Source: WYZ-LMO6 sp964509845 (GTDB lineage Archaea; Hadarchaeota; Hadarchaeia; Hadarchaeales; WYZ-LMO6). From it: a stretch of 46,765 nt of DNA. Position numbers and translations under genes: made by a program. Shown here one piece after another: positions 23,079 to 31,785 of this stretch; position 1 is the stretch's first letter, and each line of letters begins with the position of its first letter. A model generated the notes under the pieces. It ran no database searches. It was not told the origin of the DNA and saw nothing but the letters and a program-made list of their open reading frames with translations. The DNA lies in contig CAZDZG010000002.1 in the NCBI GenBank assembly GCA_964509845.1, forward strand, positions 1 through 46,765. The letters run 5' to 3'.

Positions 23079-24589
23079 TCAGGGTTCTCATCAACGGCCA
23101 GGGGAGGGAGTGCCAGCCCGACCTTCCGGTTCTGGAGGTCCTCAGGCGGGCCGGCGTCCTCCACCGCCCCGACTGCAAGATCCTGGTGACTAGGAGGAAG
23201 GGGGAGGAGGAACCGAAGGAGTACCTGATGGAAACCACCAAGGGAAGCCTCGTCTTCAGGGTGGAGGAGGGGGCGCTGGGCTGGTGGAGGGAGAACTTCC
23301 GCCTCTTCCAGGGAAAAGAAATGTGGTGGGAGACGGCACAGGCGGTGGTCTTCGGGCCCGTGGACCTCAGAGGAAGGGGACTGGTTCCGGGGAAGGGAAG
23401 GAGGAGGCTGGAGGAGGGGGAGCTCTTCCTGGGCTTCGGGGGCTTCGATCCCTCCCAGGCCTTCCTCGGTCTGGCCAGGAGGCCCCACGAGGGAGTGTAC
23501 GGGATACCGGAGGGATTCGTGCTGGGAGAGGTGGTGAGGGGCGAGCACGTGCTGGACGGGCTGGGGAGGGGGGACCAGCTCCTCTCCGTCTCCCCCCTGG
23601 TCAGGGAGAGGAGGGAAACGGTGAGGGGCAACCCGGCCTTCCTGAGGGTGGAGGAGGGAATGGAGATCTTCACCTTCGTGGAGGTGAACCTCCTCCCGGA
23701 GGCCGTGAGGGGGGCGGAGCACCTGCTGGGGGTCCTCAGGGAGGGGGTCTTCAGGGTGGATTGGGAGGGTTCCTCCTTCCTCTCCATGGAGGGGGTGCCC
23801 GTGGACGGCCTTCCCCCCGAGAACACCGTCATGAGGTTCAGGGGGGCCGTGACCGTCAGGAACGCCGGGAAGAGGGCGGGGGCCCTTTACCTCTACCGTA
23901 GGGATGCCCCGCCCTCCCCCCATCACAGCGTGGTGGGAAGGGTGGGCAGGGGGGAGGAGCTGCTCGACCACGCCTGCCGGGGGGAGAGGTTGCTCGTCCG
24001 GACCGTCCCGCGCAGGCTGGTGGTGGTGGGGATGACGCAGGGGGAGGCCTCCCGTCTGCTGGGGGAGGAGGGGATAAGGCACGTGAGGGTGGGGGATGAG
24101 AGGGACGAGGCGCTCATCATAGAGCAGAGGCCGGAGTTCAGCCTGGAGGTCAAGCGGGAAGGCGTGGTGGCCACCCTGGGGGTGGATCCGGTGCACGTGG
24201 TGAGGATAAGGCTGTGGGAGGACAGGGCCCCCAGGAGCGTGGCCCACTTCCGGGCGCTGGCGGAGATGGTGACCTCCCCGGTGGGGAAGCTGAGCATCAT
24301 AGCCCGCACGGAGGAGGTGGTCCTCCTCTCCAGCGTGAGGGGGAGGACCTTCAGGCCCGTTTCCCCCGAGAACGTGGCGGAGGGGGAGGTGGAGGAGGGA
24401 GTGCTTGGCATCACCAATTCCTTTCGCAGGCTGACGGGTCTGGCTGGGGTCAGGCTCAAGCCCAGCAGGAGCTTCGGCCCCACCGGAGAGGCTTTAGAGG
24501 CCACCAACCTGATAGGAAGGGTAATCGCGGGAATGGAGGCCCTGAGGAACGGAAAGGAGGGTGATGTGATATACGTGATGGAGGAGTGA
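23075..24589 (+). CDS. mmp3: Methanogenesis marker protein 3 (Mmp3)
   Basis: This 504-residue protein matches Mmp3 (TIGR03268, UPF0288). The N-terminal MIRVLINGQGREC is a ubiquitin/MoaD-like opening. The middle segment has EGVYGIPEGFVLGEVVRGEHVL. The C-terminal half is cyclophilin-like, ending GRVIAGMEALRNGKEGDVIYVMEE. In methanogens Mmp3 is associated with the reductase activation machinery together with McrC, Mmp7, Mmp17 and A2. ATG 23075 overlaps the radical SAM stop and begins at the conserved MIRV. The gene overlaps mmp6 by 4 nt. Confidence 0.92.
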   Translation: MIRVLINGQGRECQPDLPVLEVLRRAGVLHRPDCKILVTRRKGEEEPKEYLMETTKGSLVFRVEEGALGWWRENFRLFQGKEMWWETAQAVVFGPVDLRGRGLVPGKGRRRLEEGELFLGFGGFDPSQAFLGLARRPHEGVYGIPEGFVLGEVVRGEHVLDGLGRGDQLLSVSPLVRERRETVRGNPAFLRVEEGMEIFTFVEVNLLPEAVRGAEHLLGVLREGVFRVDWEGSSFLSMEGVPVDGLPPENTVMRFRGAVTVRNAGKRAGALYLYRRDAPPSPHHSVVGRVGRGEELLDHACRGERLLVRTVPRRLVVVGMTQGEASRLLGEEGIRHVRVGDERDEALIIEQRPEFSLEVKREGVVATLGVDPVHVVRIRLWEDRAPRSVAHFRALAEMVTSPVGKLSIIARTEEVVLLSSVRGRTFRPVSPENVAEGEVEEGVLGITNSFRRLTGLAGVRLKPSRSFGPTGEALEATNLIGRVIAGMEALRNGKEGDVIYVMEE

Positions 24590-25002
24590 AGGAGGTAAGG
24601 CTGCTGGTGCTCTCCCCCTCTTCTCCCCTCAGCCCCGGGGCCCTTTACCGCCACCTGGTGAGGGAGGGGTTCAGGCTTAGGATGAAGGAGACCTGCTTCG
24701 GGCTGGTGGTGGAGGGGGAGAGGGAGGAGGTGGAGAGGGCCGTCAGGAAGGCCAGGGAGCTGGACCCCTTCGGAATCTTCTCGAAGCCCAGGGCCTATCC
24801 GCCTGGGGACCCCCGGATATGCAGGGCCTCCAGGGGAGGAGGTCCCAGGATGGGCTTCTGCTTCCTGGACTACGAGGTGGAGAAGCTTCCCCTCCTCTCC
24901 GAGGCCCTGAGGGAGCCGGGGGAGGAAAGGGAGGAGGAGGGGAGGAGGAGAAGGCTGGAGGTGCGGGAGCTCAGGGAGATCCTGAAGGAGGAGCTGGCTT
25001 GA
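24586..25002 (+). CDS. mmp6: Methanogenesis marker protein 6 (Mmp6)
   Basis: This 138-residue protein matches Mmp6 (TIGR03272). The marker segment is FGIFSKPRAYPPGDPRICRA at about residues 62-81, followed by GPRMGFCFLDYEVEKLP. The C-terminal third is a charged Arg/Glu helix. The biochemical function is not established; the family is confined to MCR-bearing archaea. GTG 24586 overlaps the mmp3 stop (GTGA), and the stop overlaps the TTG of mmp5. The order mmp3-mmp6-mmp5 is as in methanogens. Confidence 0.9.
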   Translation: MKEVRLLVLSPSSPLSPGALYRHLVREGFRLRMKETCFGLVVEGEREEVERAVRKARELDPFGIFSKPRAYPPGDPRICRASRGGGPRMGFCFLDYEVEKLPLLSEALREPGEEREEEGRRRRLEVRELREILKEELA

Positions 25003-25436
25003 GGGTTTTCATCTTCCCGCCCAACAGCCTGATCCTGCACGAGCTGGTGGAGAGGTTCGGCCACACCCCCCTCTCGCTGGGCAGGGCGATGGGAGAGAGG
25101 GTGAGGGATCCTGGTCTGGACAATCCTCCCCTGAACCTGACGGAGGAGGACCTGGTCAGGGGGCTCAAGTACGTCTCCATAGAGGCCCCCTCGGGCGTCA
25201 GGGGGAGGATGGGGGTGCTGGGCCCTATGGTGGAGCAGGCGGAGGCGGCCGTGGTGGTGAGGAACGCCGATTACGCCTTCGGTTGCTCGGGCTGCGCCAG
25301 GGCCAACCTCCAGGTCCTGTATCTGCTCAGGAGGAGGGGAATCCCGGTGCTGGAGGTGGAGTACCCGAGGGACAGGGAGGAGGCGAGGAGGATGGTTAGG
25401 AGGATAGCGGAGTTCCTGAGGGGGTTGGGGAAGTGA
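24999..25436 (+). CDS. mmp5: Methanogenesis marker protein 5 (Mmp5)
   Basis: This 145-residue protein matches Mmp5 (TIGR03271). The opening RVFIFPPNSLILHELVERFG, the block GLKYVSIEAPSGVRGRMG and the cysteine motif FGCSGCAR (near residue 96) are all family hallmarks. The paired cysteines suggest a metal or redox site, but the role is unknown. The start is a TTG at 24999 overlapping the mmp6 stop; it places the first strand exactly as in relatives, and no better start exists. It overlaps mmp15 by 4 nt. Confidence 0.92.
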   Translation: MRVFIFPPNSLILHELVERFGHTPLSLGRAMGERVRDPGLDNPPLNLTEEDLVRGLKYVSIEAPSGVRGRMGVLGPMVEQAEAAVVVRNADYAFGCSGCARANLQVLYLLRRRGIPVLEVEYPRDREEARRMVRRIAEFLRGLGK

Positions 25437-26650
25437 CCAGGATAGCCCAGCTCTCCTGCGGGACGGAGTGGAGCGGGATCCAGGCCATGCTGGAGAGGGC
25501 GGCGGCCATGGTGGGGGCGGAGCTCTTCTTCCCCGAGGTGTCGCTCGAGGACATAGACCGGGCGGTGGAGGAGGTGGGGCTGGAGGTGCAGAGCCCCAAC
25601 CTCCGCCTCATGCTCGCCAGGGCGAAGGCCCTGGCCGACGGGGTTCCCGCGGATGGTGCCCTCATCCTCACCTGCTTCAGGTGCGCGGAGGGGGTGCTGG
25701 CCAAGCAGGCGGTGAGGAGGTACCTGCAGGAGAGGACCAACCTCCCCCTGGTCATGTACTCCTTCACCGAGAGGCCCAAGCTGGGGGAGCTCCTCATCAG
25801 GATGGAGGCCCTGGTCACGCTGGCGGAGAGGAAGGCCCTGCTTGCCAGGGAGAGGCAGGAGGGGCTGACCCTGGGCATAGACTCCGGCTCCTCCACCACC
25901 AAGGCCGTGGTGATGAGGGACAACGAGATCATAGGGACGGGCTGGGCACCCACCACGGAGGTGGTGGAGGCGGCGGAGAGGGTGAAGAGGGAGGCCCTGA
26001 GGCAGGCCGGGGTAAAGGAGGAGGAGATAGAGGGGGTGGGGGTCACGGGATACGGGAGATACCTGCTGGGGGAGGTGATGAAGGCGGACCTGGTCCAGGA
26101 GGAGCTGACGGTGGTTTCCAAGGGGACGGCCTTCCTGGCCGGGGTGCAGAGGGGTGAGGCCACGGTGATAGACATAGGGGGGCTGGACAACAAGGTGATG
26201 ACCCTCCTCAACGGCATCCCCGACAGCTTCAGCATGGGGGGGATCTGCGCGGGCTCCTCCGGGAGGTTCCTGGAGCTGGCGGCGGCCAGGCTGGGGGTGG
26301 ATGTGGTCACGCTGGGGAAGCTGGCCCTGCAGGGGGATCCCGAGAGGGTGAGGATGGACAGCTACTGCGCCATCTTCGGGATCCAGGACCTGGTCTCCGG
26401 GCTTGCCAGCGGCAGTTCCAGGGAGGACATAGCGGCGGCGGCCTGCAGGAGCGTGGCCAGGCAGGTTTTCGAGACCCAGCTGCAGGAGATAGACCTCAGG
26501 CTTCCCGTCATAGAGGTGGGGGGAACGGCCCTGGTGGAGGGGCTGGTGAAGGAGATGAGGGAGATCCTGAAGGTGGACATAAGGGTGCCGAAGTTCCCGC
26601 AGTTCGGGGGGGCGGTGGGGGCGGCCCTCCTGGTCTCAGGGAGAAGATGA
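25433..26650 (+). CDS. mmp15: Methanogenesis marker protein 15 (Mmp15), BadF/HgdC-type activator ATPase
   Basis: This 405-residue protein matches Mmp15 (TIGR03286). An N-terminal domain (1-140) includes CFRCAEGV. An ASKHA ATPase domain of the 2-hydroxyacyl-CoA dehydratase activator type follows, with the phosphate loop LGIDSGSSTTKAVV (147-160). GGICAGSSGRFLE (C272) and the later C312 correspond to the activator-family 4Fe-4S ligands. Activators of this family use ATP to push a low-potential electron, which fits a part in reductive activation of the nickel enzyme; that link is inference. GTG 25433 overlaps the mmp5 stop. It overlaps mmp17 by 4 nt. Confidence 0.93.
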   Translation: MTRIAQLSCGTEWSGIQAMLERAAAMVGAELFFPEVSLEDIDRAVEEVGLEVQSPNLRLMLARAKALADGVPADGALILTCFRCAEGVLAKQAVRRYLQERTNLPLVMYSFTERPKLGELLIRMEALVTLAERKALLARERQEGLTLGIDSGSSTTKAVVMRDNEIIGTGWAPTTEVVEAAERVKREALRQAGVKEEEIEGVGVTGYGRYLLGEVMKADLVQEELTVVSKGTAFLAGVQRGEATVIDIGGLDNKVMTLLNGIPDSFSMGGICAGSSGRFLELAAARLGVDVVTLGKLALQGDPERVRMDSYCAIFGIQDLVSGLASGSSREDIAAAACRSVARQVFETQLQEIDLRLPVIEVGGTALVEGLVKEMREILKVDIRVPKFPQFGGAVGAALLVSGRR

Positions 26651-27324
26651 GCGAGAAGGTCTTTGCGGAATCCCTGGATCCCTCCTACCAGCACGGCTAC
26701 GGGGTCCTCATGGCCAAGGTGATAGCGGAGCACGCCCTCTCCGACCTGGGCCTGGGGGGGGCGGTGGAGGAGATGAGGATCCTGGTGGACATCGGGAAGC
26801 CCCTGTTCGCCGTCAGGGTGAGGTTGGGTCCTTCCCTGCCTCCCGTGAGGGTGAAGGACTGCGCCAGGGTGCAGGAGGCCCAGGATGGCGTACACGTCTA
26901 CCTGCTGGACGAGACGCACGCCCCCTCCCTGGCCAGGATCCTGAGGGAGAGGTTCGGGGGGAAGCTGGAGCAGCTGGACCGGTGGGAGGTGGTGGTCCCC
27001 GCCGGGGAGGCGAGGGCGGGGGAGCTGGAGGAGATGGTGGTGAGCAGGCCCTCCGAAACCCTGCTCGACAGACTGCTGGATGCCGTGCAGAGGGTGATAC
27101 CGGTGGGCTTCAGGGTGGGGTACTCGGAGAGGACGGGGAACTCCCTCCTGTTGGTGGCGAGCGAGAACCCGATCAGGGAGGAGTGGGTGGAGGAGGTGAA
27201 GGAGGCCCTCCGCAGGCCCCCCTCCCCCATTCCCCCCGAGAGGATGGAGGCAATAAGGAGGAGGGTGGAGAAGGCCGAGGTGGAGGCGAAGTTCAAGGAA
27301 GGGGCCATGCCTTTCAAGTGGTAG
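26647..27324 (+). CDS. mmp17: Methanogenesis marker protein 17 (Mmp17)
   Basis: This 225-residue protein fits Mmp17 (TIGR03291). It has PLFAVRVRLG, the PPVRVKDCARVQEAQDGVHV segment, and later VIPVGFRVGYSER. Mmp17 has been found with McrC, Mmp3 and Mmp7 in the activation complex of methanogens. ATG 26647 overlaps the mmp15 stop. It is somewhat longer than I recall for the family because of a C-terminal extension ending AKFKEGAMPFKW. The position between mmp15 and mmp7 is the usual one and strengthens the call. Confidence 0.85.
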   Translation: MSEKVFAESLDPSYQHGYGVLMAKVIAEHALSDLGLGGAVEEMRILVDIGKPLFAVRVRLGPSLPPVRVKDCARVQEAQDGVHVYLLDETHAPSLARILRERFGGKLEQLDRWEVVVPAGEARAGELEEMVVSRPSETLLDRLLDAVQRVIPVGFRVGYSERTGNSLLLVASENPIREEWVEEVKEALRRPPSPIPPERMEAIRRRVEKAEVEAKFKEGAMPFKW

Positions 27325-27325
27325 C

Positions 27326-28267
27326 TTGCCCGGCTTCCTCTTCGAGGGGGGAGGGTACCGGCACCAGGAGATGCTCGAGCTGGTGGAGGACCTGGGAGGG
27401 GCCATCCTGCAGGTCAGGCTGGTGGGCTCGGAGGTCACCATCACCTTCTCCGTTCCCGGGGAGGACGTGTGGGCGGTGGAGGAGCTGGCCCGGGACCTGC
27501 AGGGGAGGTTGAGGAGGCTCCCCCTGCTGGGTTCGGAGATAGCGGTGGTTTCCCCCACCATCACCCGCCACCACCTCCCCCACCCCCTCTGTGACGTGGC
27601 GGAGTACCTGCGCAGAGAGGGGGCCAAGACCAACATGATAGGCCTGGCCAGGGGACCGGGGCAGAGGATCTGCCAGATCAGCGAGGAGGAGAGGAGGCTG
27701 ATAGAGGAGCACGACGCGGCCGTCTTCGTGCTGGGGAACTTCGAGCACTGCTTAAGGGAGCACAAGTGGAGGCTCTTCAAGGATCTCTCCGTCCCGGTGG
27801 TGGTGACGGGTGGCCCCGAGCTCCCCTCCCTCCCCCACGCCTTCGCCTACATCTCCGGAATGGGGAGGCTGCCCTACCGGGCCAGGACCTTCACGGAGAT
27901 AGGAAAGCTGGAGGAGGTGGCCAGGGCGGTGGAGAGGGCGCTGGAGGAGAGGAGGAGGAAACTGGAGCAGGATCCCCCCCTCCTCTCCCCGCTCGTGCTC
28001 AAGGCGGAAATAGAGCGAAAGCTAGGGGAGGTCCTGAGGGGAGGGGCCCCCTTCCCCGTGACCCCGCAGCTTAGGGGGGTGAGGGTGAAGCTTCCCTTCT
28101 CCCGGTTCGCGGAGAGGCTGGCGGAGCTGGAGGTGGCGGGCCACAGGCTCGGGGAGATAGCGGAGATACGCAGGTCGGTGATGAGGGATTACATCCTGGT
28201 CCACCTCCTCCCCCTCTCCAGGGTGGGGGCGGGTCCGGGGTTAATAAGAGGGGCCGTCCAGGGTTGA
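27326..28267 (+). CDS. mmp7: Methanogenesis marker protein 7 (Mmp7)
   Basis: This 313-residue protein matches Mmp7 (TIGR03274, UPF0285). The opening FLFEGGGYRHQEMLELVEDL, the middle AAVFVLGNFEHCLREHKWRL and the segment PVVVTGGPELPSLPHAFAY are typical. It is one of the proteins associated with the MCR activation complex. The start is TTG 27326, one base after the mmp17 stop; it places GFLFEGG at the N-terminus as in relatives. Its stop overlaps the TTG of mcrD. Confidence 0.9.
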   Translation: MPGFLFEGGGYRHQEMLELVEDLGGAILQVRLVGSEVTITFSVPGEDVWAVEELARDLQGRLRRLPLLGSEIAVVSPTITRHHLPHPLCDVAEYLRREGAKTNMIGLARGPGQRICQISEEERRLIEEHDAAVFVLGNFEHCLREHKWRLFKDLSVPVVVTGGPELPSLPHAFAYISGMGRLPYRARTFTEIGKLEEVARAVERALEERRRKLEQDPPLLSPLVLKAEIERKLGEVLRGGAPFPVTPQLRGVRVKLPFSRFAERLAELEVAGHRLGEIAEIRRSVMRDYILVHLLPLSRVGAGPGLIRGAVQG

Positions 28268-28635
28268 AGGTGGAGGAGGAAAGGCCCGAGGTGGAGGTCT
28301 TCCCCTACAGGCTTCCCAGCGATGAGACGGTCTCCAGGTTTCTCACCCTCCTCAGGGAGATGGGAGGGGTGTGCAGGGTGATGATGCTGGGCCCCTCCAT
28401 TTCCTACCGCAAGGTCATCAGGGTGGGAGAGAAGCCGATAACCCTGTACATACAGGTGGGAAAGTTCTGGGTGGAGATGGAGAGCCTGGAGCGGCTGGAG
28501 GACCTGAAGAGGATCTGCCAGCAGGTCTTCCCCTACGGCTTCGAGCTGAGGGTGGGGAGGTTCGGCCTCGCGAAAGAGGCCCTGAGCGGGAGGAGGATGG
28601 TGCTCAGGATGGACACGCTGGAGGGTGAGGGGTGA
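28264..28635 (+). CDS. mcrD: Methyl-coenzyme M reductase operon protein D (McrD)
   Basis: This 123-residue protein resembles McrD: EVEVFPYRLPSDETVSRFL, then the hydrophobic block VCRVMMLGPSI and a late PYGFELRVGRF. McrD is a small protein usually encoded within mcrBDCGA. It binds the reductase and is thought to help in its assembly. Here it lies between mmp7 and mcrC with no mcrB, mcrG or mcrA. The start is TTG 28264, overlapping the mmp7 stop. The family call rests on the N-terminal pattern and on its position before mcrC. Confidence 0.82.
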   Translation: MKVEEERPEVEVFPYRLPSDETVSRFLTLLREMGGVCRVMMLGPSISYRKVIRVGEKPITLYIQVGKFWVEMESLERLEDLKRICQQVFPYGFELRVGRFGLAKEALSGRRMVLRMDTLEGEG

Positions 28636-29273
28636 GGATAGGGAGGAAGTGGAGGGTGGTGGACTGCAGGGAGACGGCCGGGCTGGGGCTGGGGGGAGGG
28701 CTGGCCCAGCGCGGGACGCTGGCCGAGGCCGCCGAGCCCGACCTCATCGTCCTCTCCATGGGTCCCAGCCCCAGGCACATCACCAAGCCCGTCTGCGAGA
28801 TCACCTACGGCCTGAGGGAGGCGGGCTTCAACGTCAGCGTGTTGGTCCTGAAGGCCGGCATAGGCCCTCCCGAGGAGCTCATGGACCAGGTGGTGGGGGC
28901 GGCCTACTCCAGCCTCTCCCCGGAGGAGGAACAGCAGATCCGCAGGCACAAGCTCGCCCTCATCCACGTGGGGAACGTTCCCAGGCACTTCATCCCCAAG
29001 GTGAAGGTCTTCCTGAGGAACGTGGAGATCCCCGCCATCGTGGTCTCCCAGGCCCCCGTGACCCTCCAGGACTTCGCGGCGGAGGGAATAAGGACCAGCG
29101 AGTTCGAGCCGGAGGTTCCCGAGACCAAGGGAATGGTGGTGGAGGTGGTCACGGGGGTGATAAGGGGACAGTCCTGCCCCCAGGACAAGCTGGACGAGAT
29201 CGTGGGCAAGGTAAGGTACTGGATGGAGAGGGTGAAGGATGGACAGGCATGTCTGGGAAGTGGCCAAGGCTAG
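28632..29273 (+). CDS. mcrC: Methyl-coenzyme M reductase operon protein C (McrC)
   Basis: This 213-residue protein is clearly McrC/Mmp4-like. The blocks CRETAGLGLGGGLAQRGTLAEA, GPSPRHITKPVCEITYGLRE and LALIHVGNVPRHFIPKVKV are highly conserved in the family, followed by PAIVVSQAPVTLQDFA. McrC is a core part of the ATP-dependent activation complex in methanogens. GTG 28632 overlaps the mcrD stop. Its last 35 bases overlap mmp8. The length is slightly greater than usual because of the C-terminal tail. Confidence 0.95.
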   Translation: MRIGRKWRVVDCRETAGLGLGGGLAQRGTLAEAAEPDLIVLSMGPSPRHITKPVCEITYGLREAGFNVSVLVLKAGIGPPEELMDQVVGAAYSSLSPEEEQQIRRHKLALIHVGNVPRHFIPKVKVFLRNVEIPAIVVSQAPVTLQDFAAEGIRTSEFEPEVPETKGMVVEVVTGVIRGQSCPQDKLDEIVGKVRYWMERVKDGQACLGSGQG

Positions 29274-30084
29274 GGTGGTGGTGGAGGGGGGAAGGGTGGT
29301 GGAGGTGGGGGAGCCCCTCACCGAGTTCTGTCCCGTGCTGGAGGCCCTCACCGGGGAGGGGAAGAGGACCAGGGAGGGGGTGAGGGAATCCATGGAGAGG
29401 AGGATAGAGCTGCTGGGCCTCTGCACCCCGAGAAGGGTCCTGGAGGTGGAGGGGATGGGGGTGGGCTTCGGGGCCTCCGAGTGCCTGGCCACGGCCCTGG
29501 AGAGGGGGGTGGTGGAGACCACGGTGACGGTTTGCGAGGGGGCGGGGACGGTGCTCACGGACAGGCCCGAGCTGGTTCAGGGGATAGGGATGGCGATGAG
29601 CGCCCTCCTGGAGACCAGCCCCATCCCGGAGGTGATCAGAAGGCTGCAGGAAAGGGGGGCGGTGGTCCTGGACCCCTCCACGGCCAGGATGGACCAGGTG
29701 GAGGGGGTGAGGAGGGCCCTGTCCATGGGTTACCGCAGGGTGGGGGTGACGGTCACGGGTCCCGAGGCCCCCTTGATAGAGGAGCTCAGGGAGCTGGAGG
29801 GGAGGGAGGGGGCCACCCTCCTCCTCATCGTGGTCCACACCACGGGGGTGGGGGAGGAGTTCCTTCCCTTCCTGCGCAGGGCGGACATGGTCCATGCCTG
29901 CGCCTCCAGGGTGGTCAGGGAGGGGCTGGCCCCGCTGGCCAGGGCCTCCTTCGGCAGGAGCATACCCGTGTACGCCCTGACGGAGCTGGGGGAGAGGGTG
30001 CTGAGGATGCAGGAGGAAAAGGTCAGGAGGGAGGAGAGGGGGGTGAGGGTGGAAGTCCCCCGTCCCCCCCACCCCCTGCGCTGA
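29239..30084 (+). CDS. mmp8: Methanogenesis marker protein 8 (Mmp8, DUF2099)
   Basis: This 281-residue protein matches Mmp8. MDRHVWEVAKARVVVEGGRV is the family opening, followed by VGEPLTEFCPVLEAL, VGFGASECLATAL and CEGAGTVLTDRPELVQGIG. It probably folds as an alpha/beta protein; the function is unknown and it is a marker of MCR-bearing archaea. ATG 29239 lies within the end of mcrC (35-nt overlap), unusually long for this operon but supported by the conserved N-terminus. The next gene starts 3 nt after its stop. Confidence 0.9.
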   Translation: MDRHVWEVAKARVVVEGGRVVEVGEPLTEFCPVLEALTGEGKRTREGVRESMERRIELLGLCTPRRVLEVEGMGVGFGASECLATALERGVVETTVTVCEGAGTVLTDRPELVQGIGMAMSALLETSPIPEVIRRLQERGAVVLDPSTARMDQVEGVRRALSMGYRRVGVTVTGPEAPLIEELRELEGREGATLLLIVVHTTGVGEEFLPFLRRADMVHACASRVVREGLAPLARASFGRSIPVYALTELGERVLRMQEEKVRREERGVRVEVPRPPHPLR

Positions 30085-30087
30085 ACC

Positions 30088-30660
30088 ATGGAGCTGGGGG
30101 AGGGCGTTTACCTGGTGAAGCCGGGGAGGGTGATCTACGATGAGGCCTCCGTGCTTTACGCCTCCTCCTCCGTGGTGCTGATCGAGGACGGGGAGCTCAT
30201 CCTGGTGGACACCGCCCTGGAGGAGGACTGGCCCCTGATCGAGGAGGGAATAAGGAGGGCGGGATTCAGGCCCTCCCAGGTGGGGGTGGTGGTGAACACC
30301 CACCTCCACCCCGATCACACGGGTTGCAACCACAGGTTCGAGGCCAGGCGCTACGCCCATCCGCTGGAGATAAGGAGGGTGGGAACGGAGGGCTATCTCC
30401 CCTGTCCCGCCAGGCTCTCGGAGAGGGTCTGGGTGATGGAGACCCCGGGACACGTGGAGGGACATCTCTCGGTGGTCTGCGGGGGGGTGGTGGTGGCCGG
30501 CGATGCCATTCCCACCAGGAGGCACTACGAAGAGGGGATCATCCCCAGGATTCACACGGACGCCGGCAAGGCCAGGGAGAGCATGAGAAGGATAGCGGAG
30601 GTGGCGGAGGTCATCGTTCCCGGTCACGATCTTCCCTTCCGCGTGAGGAGGAGAGCGTGA
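30088..30660 (+). CDS. Metallo-beta-lactamase fold hydrolase
   Basis: This 190-residue protein has the dinuclear metal motif THLHPDH (H72, H74, D76, H77), then TPGHVEGH (119-126) and GDA near 139. It ends with a PGHD-type segment. It is short and lacks flavodiiron or beta-CASP additions, so it is a small glyoxalase II/hydrolase-like member. The substrate is unknown. It is embedded in the mmp string, 3 nt after mmp8 and overlapping the PLP-enzyme gene by 4 nt. This placement suggests a link to thiol or sulfur chemistry, but that is inference. Confidence 0.88.
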   Translation: MELGEGVYLVKPGRVIYDEASVLYASSSVVLIEDGELILVDTALEEDWPLIEEGIRRAGFRPSQVGVVVNTHLHPDHTGCNHRFEARRYAHPLEIRRVGTEGYLPCPARLSERVWVMETPGHVEGHLSVVCGGVVVAGDAIPTRRHYEEGIIPRIHTDAGKARESMRRIAEVAEVIVPGHDLPFRVRRRA

Positions 30661-31785
30661 AGGGCTTCTCCACCAAGGCGGTGCACGGGGGGGAGGAACC
30701 CTGCCCCGTCACCGGCTCCCACGCCGTCCCCCTCTACCAGACCTCCACCTTCGTCCTGGGGAAGGAGCTTCCCCCCAGGTACGTTTACACCAGGCATGGG
30801 AACCCCACCCAGGAGGTGCTGGAGAAAAAGGTGGCCCTGCTGGAGGGAGGGGAGGCGGCCCTGGCCACGGCCTCAGGGATGGCGGCCATCCTCACCTCCG
30901 TGCTCACCCTGGCGGGGAAGGGGGAGAAGGTGGCCTTTTCCGCGGCGGTCTACGGTGGCACCTACAGCCTGGCCAGGAACCTCCTGCCGAGGCTGGGGAT
31001 GGAGGTCATGATGTTCGATCCCAGGAGCAGGGAGGAGGTGGAGGAGGTACTCAGGAGGGGGGCGAGGGTCCTCCTGCTGGAAACCCCCACCAACCCCACC
31101 CTGGACGTGGTGGACCTCGGGGAGGTCTGCGACCTGGCGGAGGAGAGGGGGGCGAGGGTGATCGTGGACAACACCCTCATGACCCCTTACTACCAGAGGC
31201 CGCTGGAGCTGGGGGCGGAGGTGGTGGTGCACAGCGCCACCAAGTACCTTTGCGGCCACGGGGACGCGCTGGGAGGGGTGGTGGTGGGTAAGGAGGAGTT
31301 CATCTCCGAGGCCAGGAGGGTAATGGTCCTGACCGGTGGGTCCATCAGCCCCTTCAACGCCTGGCTCATCGTCAGGGGCATCAAAACCCTTCCCCTCAGG
31401 ATGGAGAGGCACAGCCAGAACGCCCTCAGGGTGGCGGAGTTCCTCCGTTCCCATCCCAGGGTTAAGGGGGTGAGGTACCCTGGTCTCCCCGACCATCCCC
31501 AGCATGAGCTGGCCAGGAGGCAGATGAGGGGGTTCGGGGGGATGGTTTCCTTCGAGCTGGGAGGAAGGGAGGAGGCTTACAGGATGATGGGGGGGCTGAG
31601 GCTGATCAGGTGCGCGGTAAGCCTGGGAGACGTGTGCTCCCTCATCGAACACCCCTTCACCATGACCCATCGCTCCCTCCCCGAGGAGGAGAGGGAGAGG
31701 CGAGGGACTGGTGAGGCTCTCGGTGGGGGTGGAGGATGCGGAAGATATAATAGAAGATCTGGGGAGAGCGTTAGATGCCCTCTGA
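30657..31785 (+). pseudogene. Cys/Met-metabolism PLP enzyme (cystathionine gamma-synthase/lyase family), frameshifted near 3' end
   Basis: The gene has the family hallmarks: KAVHGGEEPCPVTG, YTRHGNPT (substrate/PLP contacts), LETPTNPTL, and the PLP lysine K196 in VVHSATKYLCGHGDALGG. SISPFNAWLIVRGIKTLPLR and EHPFTMTHRSLPEEE follow. After EERERRG, at about 31701-31708, the frame is lost. The +1 frame carries on with the expected GLVRLSVGVEDAEDIIEDLG and stops at 31783-31785, overlapping the next start by 11 nt. The missing family residues (IxxG) suggest an 11-nt deletion, possibly between short GAGGGA repeats. The unrepaired frame would run to 31880 with an unrelated tail. GTG 30657 overlaps the hydrolase stop. 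The pyridoxal site is intact, so activity may survive if this is an assembly error. Confidence 0.8.
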
